A stretch of 64,000 bases of DNA from Aquimonas voraii (GTDB lineage: Bacteria > Pseudomonadota > Gammaproteobacteria > Xanthomonadales > Xanthomonadaceae), in assembly GCF_900101825.1 (NCBI RefSeq), contig NZ_FNAG01000002.1, forward strand, positions 620,001 through 684,000. Reading direction: 5' to 3'. Positions 22,239-28,803 of this stretch are shown here, one piece after another. Every line of letters starts with the position of its first letter. The stretch's first letter is position 1. Both the position numbers and the translations under genes were made by a program. Under the pieces are notes generated by a model. It worked only from the letters and a program-made list of their open reading frames with translations. It was not told the origin of the DNA and searched no databases.

Positions 22239-22568
22239 AAGTATCGACCGGGATTCCCCGTGGAGGGCTTTGCCGACCTCGCCGCCGCACGCCGCTGGGC
22301 CGCGCAGTTCGTTGCTTGGTACAACGAAGAGCACCGCCACAGCGGCCTGCGCTACGTCACGCCAGCGGAGCGACACGCGGGCAAAGACCCTCACATCCTC
22401 GCGCGGCGCCACGCCCTCTATCAGACCGCGCGTCAACGCAATCCACAGCGCTGGCGTCGCAATACCCGCAACTGGAAGCCGATCGGCCCGATCACCCTCA
22501 ACCCCGAGCGCGACTGCCTCGCGGGCAAGGCTCAACCGGAGGCGGAAAGTAAGCGAAAAGCGGCATGA
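22239..22568 (+). pseudogene. C-terminal fragment of an IS3-family OrfB transposase
   Basis: The frame opens right after the TGACCCCGGATTTTC tandem with KYRPGFPVEGFADL, then QFVAWYNEEHRHSGLRYVTP, the conserved end of the IS3 integrase core around the last catalytic Glu. It ends at 22568. The first two thirds of OrfB are missing. The sequence just downstream (ggcaactagcttgacatgca, 22572-22591) resembles the terminal region of such elements. It belongs to a different IS3 subgroup from the element at 16188. Confidence 0.82.
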
Positions 22569-22711
22569 ACTAGGCGGCAACTAGCTTGACATGCACCGCC
22601 TCTGTGGCAGCGTCACCGAGGGCGAAGCTCTTATCAAGCAGTTTCTAGTGCAGAGCAGTTAACGCTGTCCCGCCAAATCGGGGAAAGTGCACTCTGACCC
22701 CTGTTTTGGAT

Positions 22712-23087
22712 CCGCGATGCCCGGGCCAGAACGCGTCGGCGTGGCATCGACGCCGGGCGAGGGTGGATGGCATGCATGGCGACTCCCTCCTGAGTAAAAC
22801 ACGAGGGTGACGCGCGCTGTCGCAGATGACACCTGCGCCAGGCGAGTCATCGGCCCTGTCGAAAGTGGGTGGAGCTGGACTGCGGGGCATGCAGGGCCGT
22901 TGCCAAGTCAGGGCGCAGAGCACATTCCCGGGCTGGCCTCAGGGGAGCTGACCGTCAACCCATATTGCGCAGTCAATCGTCTCCCAGAAGTGCACTCTTA
23001 CCCTGTTCCTACTGTTCCTACTGATCCTGCTGTTCTTGCTCGGAACCTCCTCTACCCGGAAGAAGTGAACCTGACCCCGTTCCTAGC
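22712..23087. repeat. Direct duplication 1, copy 2
   Basis: Second copy of 19227-19585, including the first 22 codons of the TolB-like gene (antisense here), its ribosome binding site and upstream DNA. It starts immediately after aaagtgcactctgacccctg at 22674 and ends with gaagtgaacctgacccc. It encodes nothing complete. Confidence 0.92.
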
Positions 23088-23195
23088 AGCTCTACGCCAT
23101 CAACTGAACAATCGGGCAGTCGCCCGGCCGACGGCCGTATGCGGAGCTACGCAAGCAGTGCAAGTCGTCGGCGCGAAGGTGGCGGGCGAAAGGTG

Positions 23196-23453
23196 CTACA
23201 AAGCTAGACCTGACCCCGGACTCTTGGCTGCGTGAAAGAGCGCTGTGCGTAGCCGGATGTCTCCAGTTTCGAGAGCGGCGCCATGATCCAGTAGAACGCG
23301 CGCAACGCCTACGTGCCCCTTGCGGCCCGCCCAGATCAAGCCGGTGAGATGATTGGAGTCGCGCTGCTTCGGGTCTACGCCGCTCGCGAGGAAACTCGCG
23401 ACCGCTTCATGCTTGCCGGTGCTGCAGGCGTTGAAGAACTTGGCAAGGGTCAC
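23196..23453 (-). CDS. Ankyrin-repeat cassette protein, 3' end truncated
   Basis: GTG 23453 just inside the cassette is the likely start; longer forms would start inside attC. The 85-residue product has two to three ankyrin repeats (AVASFLASGVDPKQRDSNH; TGLIWAGRKGHVGVARVLLDHGAAL; RTALFHAA). The last eight residues (SPGSGLAL) are encoded by the invading tgacccc-type repeat at about 23203-23215, so the original C-terminus and its attC are lost. Ankyrin repeats mediate protein binding; the partner is unknown. Confidence 0.68.
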   Translation of the reverse strand: MTLAKFFNACSTGKHEAVASFLASGVDPKQRDSNHLTGLIWAGRKGHVGVARVLLDHGAALETGDIRLRTALFHAAKSPGSGLAL

Positions 23454-23460
23454 ATCAAGG

Positions 23461-23520
23461 TCTAACGCCTGAGTTAAGCCGCGTGCCGGAGGCACGTCGG
23501 CTTGAATGACCAGTTAGGGC
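23461..23520 (-). other. attC site 1
   Basis: About 60 bp from tctaacg to gttaggg, with the inner arms gagttaagccg and cggcttg around a hairpin tip gtgccggaggcac. It has the same design as attC 3. Confidence 0.85.
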
Positions 23521-23790
23521 TCATTTGTCGGAGATGGTGACAGGGCCAAAAGCCCCAGTCACGGCCTCGACGAACAAGCCCAGGAAGTGAAAGTAGGCGC
23601 CCCCGCGAACTGACGTGAAGCCTTGCGGAATAATGGCCACATCAAACGAGAAATCCGCTTCTCCCGGTAGCGCCGTAAACACGTAGAAATGATCCGCCCG
23701 TTTCTCCAAAGTCGCGTTGCCACTAAGTGACTCAAGGAACGCCTGGAGCTGGTCAGGGCTTTCGAATGCGAAGTTGAAATCTTGCTGCAC
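23521..23790 (-). CDS. Cassette-encoded hypothetical protein
   Basis: GTG 23790 is the probable start, nine bases inside the cassette. The 89-residue product includes DFNFAFESPDQLQAFLESL and SFDVAIIPQGFTSVRGGAYF, an alpha/beta mixed small domain with no recognised family. The stop falls at the attC 1 boundary (TGA at 23521), as is usual for cassette genes. Confidence 0.6.
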   Translation of the reverse strand: MQQDFNFAFESPDQLQAFLESLSGNATLEKRADHFYVFTALPGEADFSFDVAIIPQGFTSVRGGAYFHFLGLFVEAVTGAFGPVTISDK

Positions 23791-23799
23791 GGCAATGAG

Positions 23800-23871
23800 C
23801 CCTAACGTTTGACATGAGGGGTGGCTTGACGGCGCAGCCGGCAAGACATCCCCTCGATGGAATGGTTAGAC
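23800..23871 (-). other. attC site 2
   Basis: About 72 bp from ccctaacgtttgacatgag to tcgatggaatggttagac. It shares its arms with attC 7, 8 and 9 (gtttgacatgag / ctcgatgga). Confidence 0.88.
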
Positions 23872-23877
23872 GTCATT

Positions 23878-24279
23878 TCACTCGATCCTTGCCAGCTCTT
23901 CGCGGAGATCACCCTCGAACTGCGCGGCTGACACCAGGACTACGGCGCCCGAAGGAGTTGGAAAGACGGCCAGGCTAGCTTTCTGCTCGACAAGCGATCG
24001 GAGAACGCCGTCCATGAAGGCGTGAACCTCGATCGGCTCGGGAGAGTAGGTAGACCAATCTCCGCCCACGCATACCCTGGCGTACTCGGAATGAGGCCAT
24101 ATAGCGAATGCAGGACTTCCGCGTTCGTCCGCCGCAGAGGCCCAGCCGCCTTCATCACGCAAACCCCAGACCTGCTGCCAGTCGGCAACTTGCTTTACGG
24201 TGTGCGCGTATCGCTTTGGCCCCGCCAGCGCTAAGACTGCCTGAAGCTCTTTCTGCCCGAGTGCTCGCTTGGTCTGCAT
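23878..24279 (-). CDS. DUF2750-like cassette protein
   Basis: ATG 24279 (the preceding in-frame codons belong to attC 3). The 133-residue product reads as a DUF2750-type protein: VADWQQVWGLRDEGGWASA, AFAIWPHSEYARV, EPIEVHAFMDGVLRSL and LAVFPTPSGAVVLVSAAQFE. The family has no assigned function and is often found next to immunity or cassette genes. Cytoplasmic, no signal peptide. Confidence 0.75.
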   Translation of the reverse strand: MQTKRALGQKELQAVLALAGPKRYAHTVKQVADWQQVWGLRDEGGWASAADERGSPAFAIWPHSEYARVCVGGDWSTYSPEPIEVHAFMDGVLRSLVEQKASLAVFPTPSGAVVLVSAAQFEGDLREELARIE

Positions 24280-24282
24280 GAC

Positions 24283-24343
24283 GTCCAACACCTGAGTTAA
24301 GCCGCGCCGCGAAGCGGCGTCGGCTTGGACGAATTGTTAGGGC
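24283..24343 (-). other. attC site 3
   Basis: About 60 bp from gtccaacacctgagttaagc to gttaggg with a gccgcgaagcggcg-like hairpin tip; same lineage as attC 1. Confidence 0.88.
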
Positions 24344-24879
24344 TCACCGGATGAACTCTGCGACCACTGCCGGCGACAGGAGTCGCTTGATGATCCACCC
24401 GAACAGCACCGAGAAGCCGACTGCGAAAAGAACGCTAACCACTGCCATGGCAATGAAGAAGGGCCCATATCCGGCCCGCCTTGGCTCGCCGCCGAAAACT
24501 GCTCCCGCATGGACGAGAACATGGAGAACTGAAGGGCGAGGCCTCCAGCCTGCCAAAGAATCGCGAGCGAGAGGAGGCCGATGAAGCTCTGGCGGGCCCA
24601 ATTGCGGCGCCTAAGCAGGCCGATGGAGCTGGCCAGCGTGAAGGCAGAGATCAGCAAGAACGCTAGGAAGAATCATTGAAAGTGGGTGGCCATAAACGCA
24701 GCAAAGGGCGGAGCTCCCGGCGGCGGTGCCTGCATGGCTTGGGACACATCGGGGCTGCGAAACACGGTTTGAACCATGATGTTTTGCAGAAGGGTAATCA
24801 CAGTGCCGAAGCCCGAGAGGGCAATGAAGATCCAGGCGACGACGGTGACGAACGTGGATTGCTTTGGATCTTGAGACAC
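24344..24879 (-). pseudogene. Broken cassette gene for a small membrane protein
   Basis: The gene starts at GTG 24879 with FVTVVAWIFIALSGFGTVIT (TM1). It runs to a TGA at 24673-24675, probably replacing tryptophan in FQ-W-FFLAF, and continues in the same frame with LLISAFTLASSIGLLRRRNW (TM2) and SLAILWQAGGLALQF (TM3). After the SAASQGG region the frame shifts by one base, and FIAMAVVSVLFAVGFSVLFG (TM4) follows in another frame up to the stop at 24344. One nonsense codon and one frameshift make it non-functional as read. Verification of both differences in raw reads would exclude sequencing error. Confidence 0.75.
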
Positions 24880-24908
24880 GGCGTTTCCCCTGATAGTTTA
24901 CAGTTGAG

Positions 24909-25034
24909 CCCTAACGTAGAGCTAACCGGGCCGCGGAGGGATGGCGCCCTGGCCGTGCGGCCGATGATGAACCAAGGCGGTCGCACGGCCAGGGTGCCAT
25001 GCCGTAGCGGCTCCGGTTGAGCGACATGTTAGGC
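24909..25034 (-). other. attC site 4 (long)
   Basis: About 126 bp from ccctaacg to gttaggc, with a long stem in which 19 bases pair with one mismatch (atggcgccctggccgtgcg against its partner cgcacggccagggtgccat). It is the longest site in the array. Confidence 0.8.
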
Positions 25035-25047
25035 AGCGCCTTGCTGT

Positions 25048-25440
25048 TCACTCGCTTCCCTTGCGACTCGGCGGATCCGACGGAAGCGGGGGCCACGAGT
25101 TCGTTTCGGTCATGTACACGTTGGTCTCGACCGTTTCGATCATGGATTCCGCCTGTTGCTCGGCGGTTGTGCCGTCAAGGTGATGCCATGGGATGAGGGT
25201 GTGCCAAGTGCGTCTGTACTTCTCAGCCCGATAGGAGACCGCGGCCGTCTTGGAGTTCAGGTTAGCTGCGAGGCCTTCTGCGGTAGCAGTAGCGAGGATT
25301 TCGCGCACCAGCTGTGGCTTGTTGCTGGCCAACTCCACGGCAATTTCTAGTGCGTTAACAAGAAGTGCTTCGTACCGCACGGCTAGGGACGCAATTCGGG
25401 CAGGGTTGTCCCGCTTTGTGATTCGTCGGAAGGTGGCCAT
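25048..25440 (-). CDS. Cassette-encoded hypothetical protein
   Basis: ATG 25440 starts seven bases from the attC 5 edge. The 130-residue product is mainly helical (ARIASLAVRYEALLVNALEI; LVREILATATAEGLAANL) and ends in a disordered Pro-rich tail (NSWPPLPSDPPSRKGSE). No family is recognised. Confidence 0.6.
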   Translation of the reverse strand: MATFRRITKRDNPARIASLAVRYEALLVNALEIAVELASNKPQLVREILATATAEGLAANLNSKTAAVSYRAEKYRRTWHTLIPWHHLDGTTAEQQAESMIETVETNVYMTETNSWPPLPSDPPSRKGSE

Positions 25441-25446
25441 TGCGCT

Positions 25447-25537
25447 GCCTAACGTTGGACGTAACGGGCGCCGGAGCGCAGCGGAGGGACCCAAAATGCG
25501 CAGCATTTTGGCGTCCCGTTGACGGACTTGTTAGAGC
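25447..25537 (-). other. attC site 5
   Basis: About 90 bp from gcctaacgttgg to gttagag, with an inner hairpin ccaaaatgc/gcattttgg and outer arms cgtccg-like. It is unlike the other sites, so of a separate lineage. Confidence 0.78.
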
Positions 25538-25986
25538 GCGGCTGCTTGGCGGATAGCGCTTCCATACGCCCCTCGTTCAAAGAGTAGAGGTCCAAACCCT
25601 TCGATGATGCGAGGTTCTTCGTACCCGTTCTCGTATGCGAACGATTCCCACATGTAGCCAAATGGACCTTCTGAAATCCGCGCGGCATAGGCACCGCAGC
25701 CGATATCGCCGCACTCAGGACAGATATAGAGAAGAACACGCCCGCTAGCGGTTTTTGGCTGCCCTTCCACGAGCAGTGCAGCGGCAGTTTGGTTGTTTTG
25801 CTCGTGGCAACCCTTTACGAAGCAACCCATGAAATCAGCGTGCCCACCGTCGATATTCACGAGGGTTTGTAGCAAGGACTGACCATCAACTAGAAAATCC
25901 GCGGAGTATCTATCGGCGACGATGCAACCATTCGTGCTACTGCCTTGGCGATGCAACGTTTGGTGGCTGAGGGTGGAAATTTTCAT
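25531..25986 (-). CDS. Cassette protein with a CxxC...C zinc-like motif
   Basis: ATG 25986 lies directly behind attC 6. The 151-residue product has a YICPECGDIGCGAYAARI motif, a short cysteine cluster likely to bind zinc, and an ending WESFAYENGYEEPRIIEGFG that is acidic and aromatic. No family name is recognised. The stop codon (TAA) is inside the attC 5 end box, a usual feature of cassette genes. Confidence 0.68.
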   Translation of the reverse strand: MKISTLSHQTLHRQGSSTNGCIVADRYSADFLVDGQSLLQTLVNIDGGHADFMGCFVKGCHEQNNQTAAALLVEGQPKTASGRVLLYICPECGDIGCGAYAARISEGPFGYMWESFAYENGYEEPRIIEGFGPLLFERGAYGSAIRQAAAL

Positions 25987-25989
25987 GCG

Positions 25990-26079
25990 CTCTAACGTCG
26001 TGTTAAGCCGCCGCGCACGCGCGGACTGGCAATCTGAGAAAGCGACGGTTGCGCGGTCGGCTTGAACACGTAGTTAGAC
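25990..26079 (-). other. attC site 6
   Basis: About 90 bp from ctctaacgtcgtgttaagc to gttagac. The outer arms gttaagccg / cggcttgaac relate it to attC 1 and 3, but the centre differs. Confidence 0.82.
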
Positions 26080-26472
26080 ATCATCAGGCCACTGCGCGCG
26101 TGCGGCATAGAAGAAGTGACAGTTGAGCGACGCCAGCCCTTGAAGCTCCGCGCGCGTGAACTCTTCGTTACATTGACCTGCACACGTGCGAAGCATGTGC
26201 AGCACGAAGTTCGATGCACCAGCAGCACGAAAAGCTGGCAGCAACTGGAGCAGGTGATCAAACGCAACTTCGTACTGACTTTGATCTCGCGCCTCCGGAA
26301 GATTGTCCGGAACGCGATAGATCGCGCCACCATACTCAACTACATCGCCGCTTCTTCCACCGAAGGTGGCCTTCATTCCGGGCTCGAACGACTTAGCTAG
26401 TACCAAGCCAGTTTCGCTGGGTCGGAAGGCAGGGCCCGTGGCTTGAAACAACAATGTTCGCCATTGATCCAT
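26074..26472 (-). CDS. Cassette-encoded hypothetical protein
   Basis: ATG 26472 just inside the cassette. The 132-residue product includes AFRPSETGLVLAKSFEPGMK, VVEYGGAIYRVPDNL and ASNFVLHMLRTCAGQCNEEF, a mixed alpha/beta protein without a recognised family. Its TAA stop is in the attC 6 end box. Confidence 0.65.
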   Translation of the reverse strand: MDQWRTLLFQATGPAFRPSETGLVLAKSFEPGMKATFGGRSGDVVEYGGAIYRVPDNLPEARDQSQYEVAFDHLLQLLPAFRAAGASNFVLHMLRTCAGQCNEEFTRAELQGLASLNCHFFYAARAQWPDDV

Positions 26473-26477
26473 ATGAG

Positions 26478-26549
26478 GTCTAACGTTTGACATGAGCGGT
26501 GGCCTGACGGCGCAGCCGGCAGGACATCCGCTCGATGGAATGGTTGGGC
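26478..26549 (-). other. attC site 7
   Basis: About 72 bp from gtctaacgtttgacatgag to ctcgatggaatggttgggc; the same lineage as attC 2, 8 and 9. Confidence 0.88.
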
Positions 26550-26555
26550 GTCACC

Positions 26556-26915
26556 TTAGTACTCGCCAATCACCCCCAGCTTCTCGGCAGCAGCAGAAAC
26601 CTGCGACTCCAAGGGCTCCAGCCGCAGAAACCATTCTGGCTCAGTGAGACGGCCACCAGTCTTCGTGGGTTCAAGCGGCGGCGTCCACTCCTTGTGAAGC
26701 CAAAACAAGCGGGGAACGTTTCGACTCAGAGTGCTCAGGTCTTCTTGATTGAAGCCCTCGGAAACGAGCTGCTTTGCTAGTGCGCAAACTTGCTTGTAGA
26801 CAGCTTGCTGTTTCAGGTACTGACCACTTCGCTCTAGCTCTGGAAGAAAAGACTCAATGGAACCGATCAGCTCGTTGAGTTGATTCTTGCGCTCTGCCTC
26901 GGTGTAGTAGTGCAT
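26556..26915 (-). CDS. Cassette-encoded helical hypothetical protein
   Basis: ATG 26915 is preferred; farther upstream codons come from attC 8. The 119-residue product is mostly amphipathic helix (AERKNQLNELIGSIESFLPE; VYKQVCALAKQLVSEGFNQ) with a conserved-looking NVPRLFWLHKEWTPPLEP loop. No family is recognised. Confidence 0.63.
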   Translation of the reverse strand: MHYYTEAERKNQLNELIGSIESFLPELERSGQYLKQQAVYKQVCALAKQLVSEGFNQEDLSTLSRNVPRLFWLHKEWTPPLEPTKTGGRLTEPEWFLRLEPLESQVSAAAEKLGVIGEY

Positions 26916-26936
26916 GCTCAAGTGCCGGTTTGTGAC

Positions 26937-27005
26937 GCCCAACGTTTGACATGAGAGGCGGCGCGCGGCTTGCCGGGCGACGTCCTCTCGATGGAAGGGT
27001 TAGGC
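26937..27005 (-). other. attC site 8
   Basis: About 69 bp from gcccaacgtttgacatgaga to tctcgatggaagggttaggc, with a cggcttgccg hairpin tip. Confidence 0.88.
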
Positions 27006-27410
27006 GTCGCTTTGCTGCCAGAGTACATACATATCTCCGTCGACGAAGCCAAGGCCGACGCCTTTGGCGCAACGAAGGACTCTTGATTGAGCGCCGTTTG
27101 CAATGTATGAGTTGATCATCTCTGTGCCTGTTTTCAGCCATTCCTTCCAGTCGGAGCCTGCCACTGCGAATGGAATCTCAAAGACGTCTTCGCCCGTGGT
27201 GAAGGTCTCAGCGCCAGGCCAGTAGTCCGTTTCTGGATTTTCTCCAGAAGTGAACGATTCAGTGCCGATGATTTGCACGTGAACCGACTCTTCTCCTTCG
27301 TATAGGTTGATATGGAACGCTGCGGTTGCAGGAGGAATTGGCTGAGACAGATGCCGATCCGCCCATGCGAAGAGCTCCTTTGTGACTTCGGATTTGGAGA
27401 TGCTGCTCAT
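27000..27410 (-). CDS. Cassette-encoded hypothetical protein
   Basis: ATG 27410. The 136-residue product is acidic and beta-rich (FHINLYEGEESVHVQIIGTE; TDYWPGAETFTTGEDVFEI) followed by a helix (WKEWLKTGTEMINSYIANG) and a terminal GFVDGDMYVLWQ strand. The pattern is reminiscent of small immunity-type proteins but no family can be named. The TAA stop lies in the attC 8 end box. Confidence 0.65.
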   Translation of the reverse strand: MSSISKSEVTKELFAWADRHLSQPIPPATAAFHINLYEGEESVHVQIIGTESFTSGENPETDYWPGAETFTTGEDVFEIPFAVAGSDWKEWLKTGTEMINSYIANGAQSRVLRCAKGVGLGFVDGDMYVLWQQSDA

Positions 27411-27415
27411 GCGAC

Positions 27416-27484
27416 GCCTAACGTTCGACATGAGCGGCATGACCCGGCTTGCCGGGGCATGTCCGCTCGATGGAGGGGTTAGCC
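27416..27484 (-). other. attC site 9
   Basis: About 69 bp from gcctaacgttcgacatgagc to gctcgatggaggggttagcc, tip ccggcttgccgg; the attC 2/7/8 lineage. Confidence 0.88.
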
Positions 27485-27892
27485 GACAAGGCGCGTGGAA
27501 TCTGCTTCGCAGTCGTATGCGAACTGAAGGCTACTGCCCTTTGTGAAGGCGATGGTGACCTGGACATCTCCTGCCTCCGTTCCTGAGTAGGTGACTTGCT
27601 CGACCGTTTGGCCAACCACAGAGTCCATTCCGGACAGATCGTTGAGGAGTAGCCCATACGAGCGGCCTGAGTTCTCTGCTAGCCCTGGCCTCTCCGACTT
27701 GCGCCAGAAGACCGTTCCACATTCAAAGTACAGCCGGTACCACTGGTCACCAAAGCAAAGGTGCGCGACATTGACTTCATTGATGAGCTGCAGATCTTCG
27801 TAGAAGTGCTCGACCAAGAAGGCAGTGCAACGTTTCCCCGCGAGCTTCGGTTCCTCTCCGTTGATGCTGTAGCGTGGCTCGGTGGTGTTCAT
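27479..27892 (-). CDS. First cassette gene, hypothetical protein
   Basis: ATG 27892. The 137-residue product includes CTAFLVEHFYEDLQLINEVN, LCFGDQWYRLYFECGTVFWR and VQVTIAFTKGSSLQFAYDCE, a beta-rich small protein with no recognised family. By orientation this is the cassette nearest to where an attI site and integrase would be expected. Its TAA stop lies in the attC 9 end box. Confidence 0.66.
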   Translation of the reverse strand: MNTTEPRYSINGEEPKLAGKRCTAFLVEHFYEDLQLINEVNVAHLCFGDQWYRLYFECGTVFWRKSERPGLAENSGRSYGLLLNDLSGMDSVVGQTVEQVTYSGTEAGDVQVTIAFTKGSSLQFAYDCEADSTRLVG

Positions 27893-27896
27893 TGGC

Positions 27897-27935
27897 GGCT
27901 AACTCAATGTAGACGTCAAAGTGACGTCTAACTCT
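27897..27935 (-). other. Right boundary of the array, attI-like or decayed attC
   Basis: Read on the cassette strand it contains two directly repeated GAGTTAG-[AC]-C boxes. A palindrome, tagacgtca-aag-tgacgtcta, overlaps them. A normal attC needs inverted boxes, so this may be an attI-like insertion point or a degraded site. No other candidate for attI is visible. Confidence 0.4.
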
Positions 27936-28222
27936 GTCGTATAACCTGTCGCCCGCTTCTAGTGAGTGCGACAGAACCTTCTGCAGATCAGTGACTTGGT
28001 GATCGCTCCAGTGTCTCGATGTCGCATAATTCGTCGGAATTACGACACGATCCGCGCTCTCGCGGAACCTATTCCATTTTGATGCGCCTTTCAATCTCGC
28101 CTCCCGCCCGAAGCCCATCACGACAAAGGGCCTGCGTTGTCGAAGTAGCGGCAGATTTTCCTTCAGGCGGTGTGGCTTGCTTCAGGGAACCTCCCCGCTC
28201 GCGTCGCTGGCTTCGAATCCCT
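27904..28222. other. Region upstream of the first cassette, no clear gene
   Basis: About 320 bp between the array edge and the IS3 remnant. A minus-strand frame (VIPTNYATSRHWSDHQVTDL and onward) overlaps the first cassette gene in another frame and is not convincing. No integrase coding sequence is seen on the plus strand, where it would be expected. Confidence 0.45.
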
Positions 28223-28378
28223 ACCCATGTCGGGAGCGGGCCCGAGTTCTTGGGCCGGGCGCCAGACGGTTGGATCCAGGAGCCTCAGGTCTCTCTGGAC
28301 TTTTCCAGGCCGGTCAAGCCCACAGTCAATCCATTCGCTGTGTCCTTCAACGGCTGCTTCCACGACGAATGTCTTCAG
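28223..28378 (+). pseudogene. Remnant of an IS3-family OrfB integrase core
   Basis: About 50 codons are recognisable: SGPEFLGRA, VSLDFSRPVKPTVNPF, VSFNGCFHDEC. In intact relatives the segment reads DNGPEF...LDFSRPGKPTDNAFIESFNG...ECL. The catalytic Asp-Asn and the Glu region are mutated (VGS for DNG, AVS for IES), so it is an old, non-functional fragment at the edge of the cassette array. Confidence 0.72.
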
Positions 28379-28709
28379 TTCGATGCGCATCCGTGTCCTG
28401 CTTAAGTCTGCACCGCCGACTGACCCACACCAGCACAAGGAAGAGGGGAAGGTATGCGAGCAGATGCATCGCTCCGAGTGCAAGCAGGACCGAGTTGATG
28501 TTTCCCGCCCAGAGGGATGCGTTCGGGTACATCAAGACGATTGCGCAGATCGCCCCACCCGCGAGCAGCTCGATCGGCATCAATGCCGTTCCGCCTCCTC
28601 GAACGCCGCGGAGTTCATCGGCTATCGCGCGCACTGGCAGCGCGATGGCCAGCGAGAACCATCGCCGCAGGAGTAGGACCAGAAGCACTAGAACGATGGG
28701 CTCGGCCAC
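28347..28709 (-). CDS. Small polytopic membrane protein
   Basis: GTG 28709 is preferred (GAGG six bases upstream); ATG 28580 is an internal alternative. The 120-residue product has three to four hydrophobic segments (IVLVLLVLLLRRWFSLAIAL; LAGGAICAIVLMYP; VLLALGAMHLLAYLPLFLVL). The charged C-terminus (RRCRLKQDTDAHRTEDIRRG) overlaps the IS3 remnant on the other strand, so the original end may have been replaced. No family is recognised. Confidence 0.5.
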   Translation of the reverse strand: MAEPIVLVLLVLLLRRWFSLAIALPVRAIADELRGVRGGGTALMPIELLAGGAICAIVLMYPNASLWAGNINSVLLALGAMHLLAYLPLFLVLVWVSRRCRLKQDTDAHRTEDIRRGSSR

Positions 28710-28803
28710 AACGCACCTCGCGATAATCCAACCCCAAGCGAGAACTGCCGCTCGGGCTCTGGGCCGAGTTGGCGCAGAGGCCCGACCATCGAGCGAACTC
28801 GCT

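Larger units (their letters stand above)
23216..27903 (-). mobile_element. Integron gene-cassette array without integrase (CALIN-like)
   Basis: Ten cassettes with all genes on the minus strand are separated by nine recognisable attC sites. Each site has an RYYYAAC-type box at one end and a GTTRRRY-type box at the other, around imperfect hairpins of about 60-126 bp. No tyrosine recombinase (intI) gene is present in the window. The left end is cut by a TGACCCC signature, and the right end is a degenerate boundary near 27897-27935. Cassette genes are less GC-rich than the flanking chromosome. Confidence 0.88.

Noticed and set aside
27777..28121. A minus-strand frame at the right edge of the cassette array
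   Set aside because: It overlaps the first cassette gene on the same strand in another frame and crosses the array boundary.
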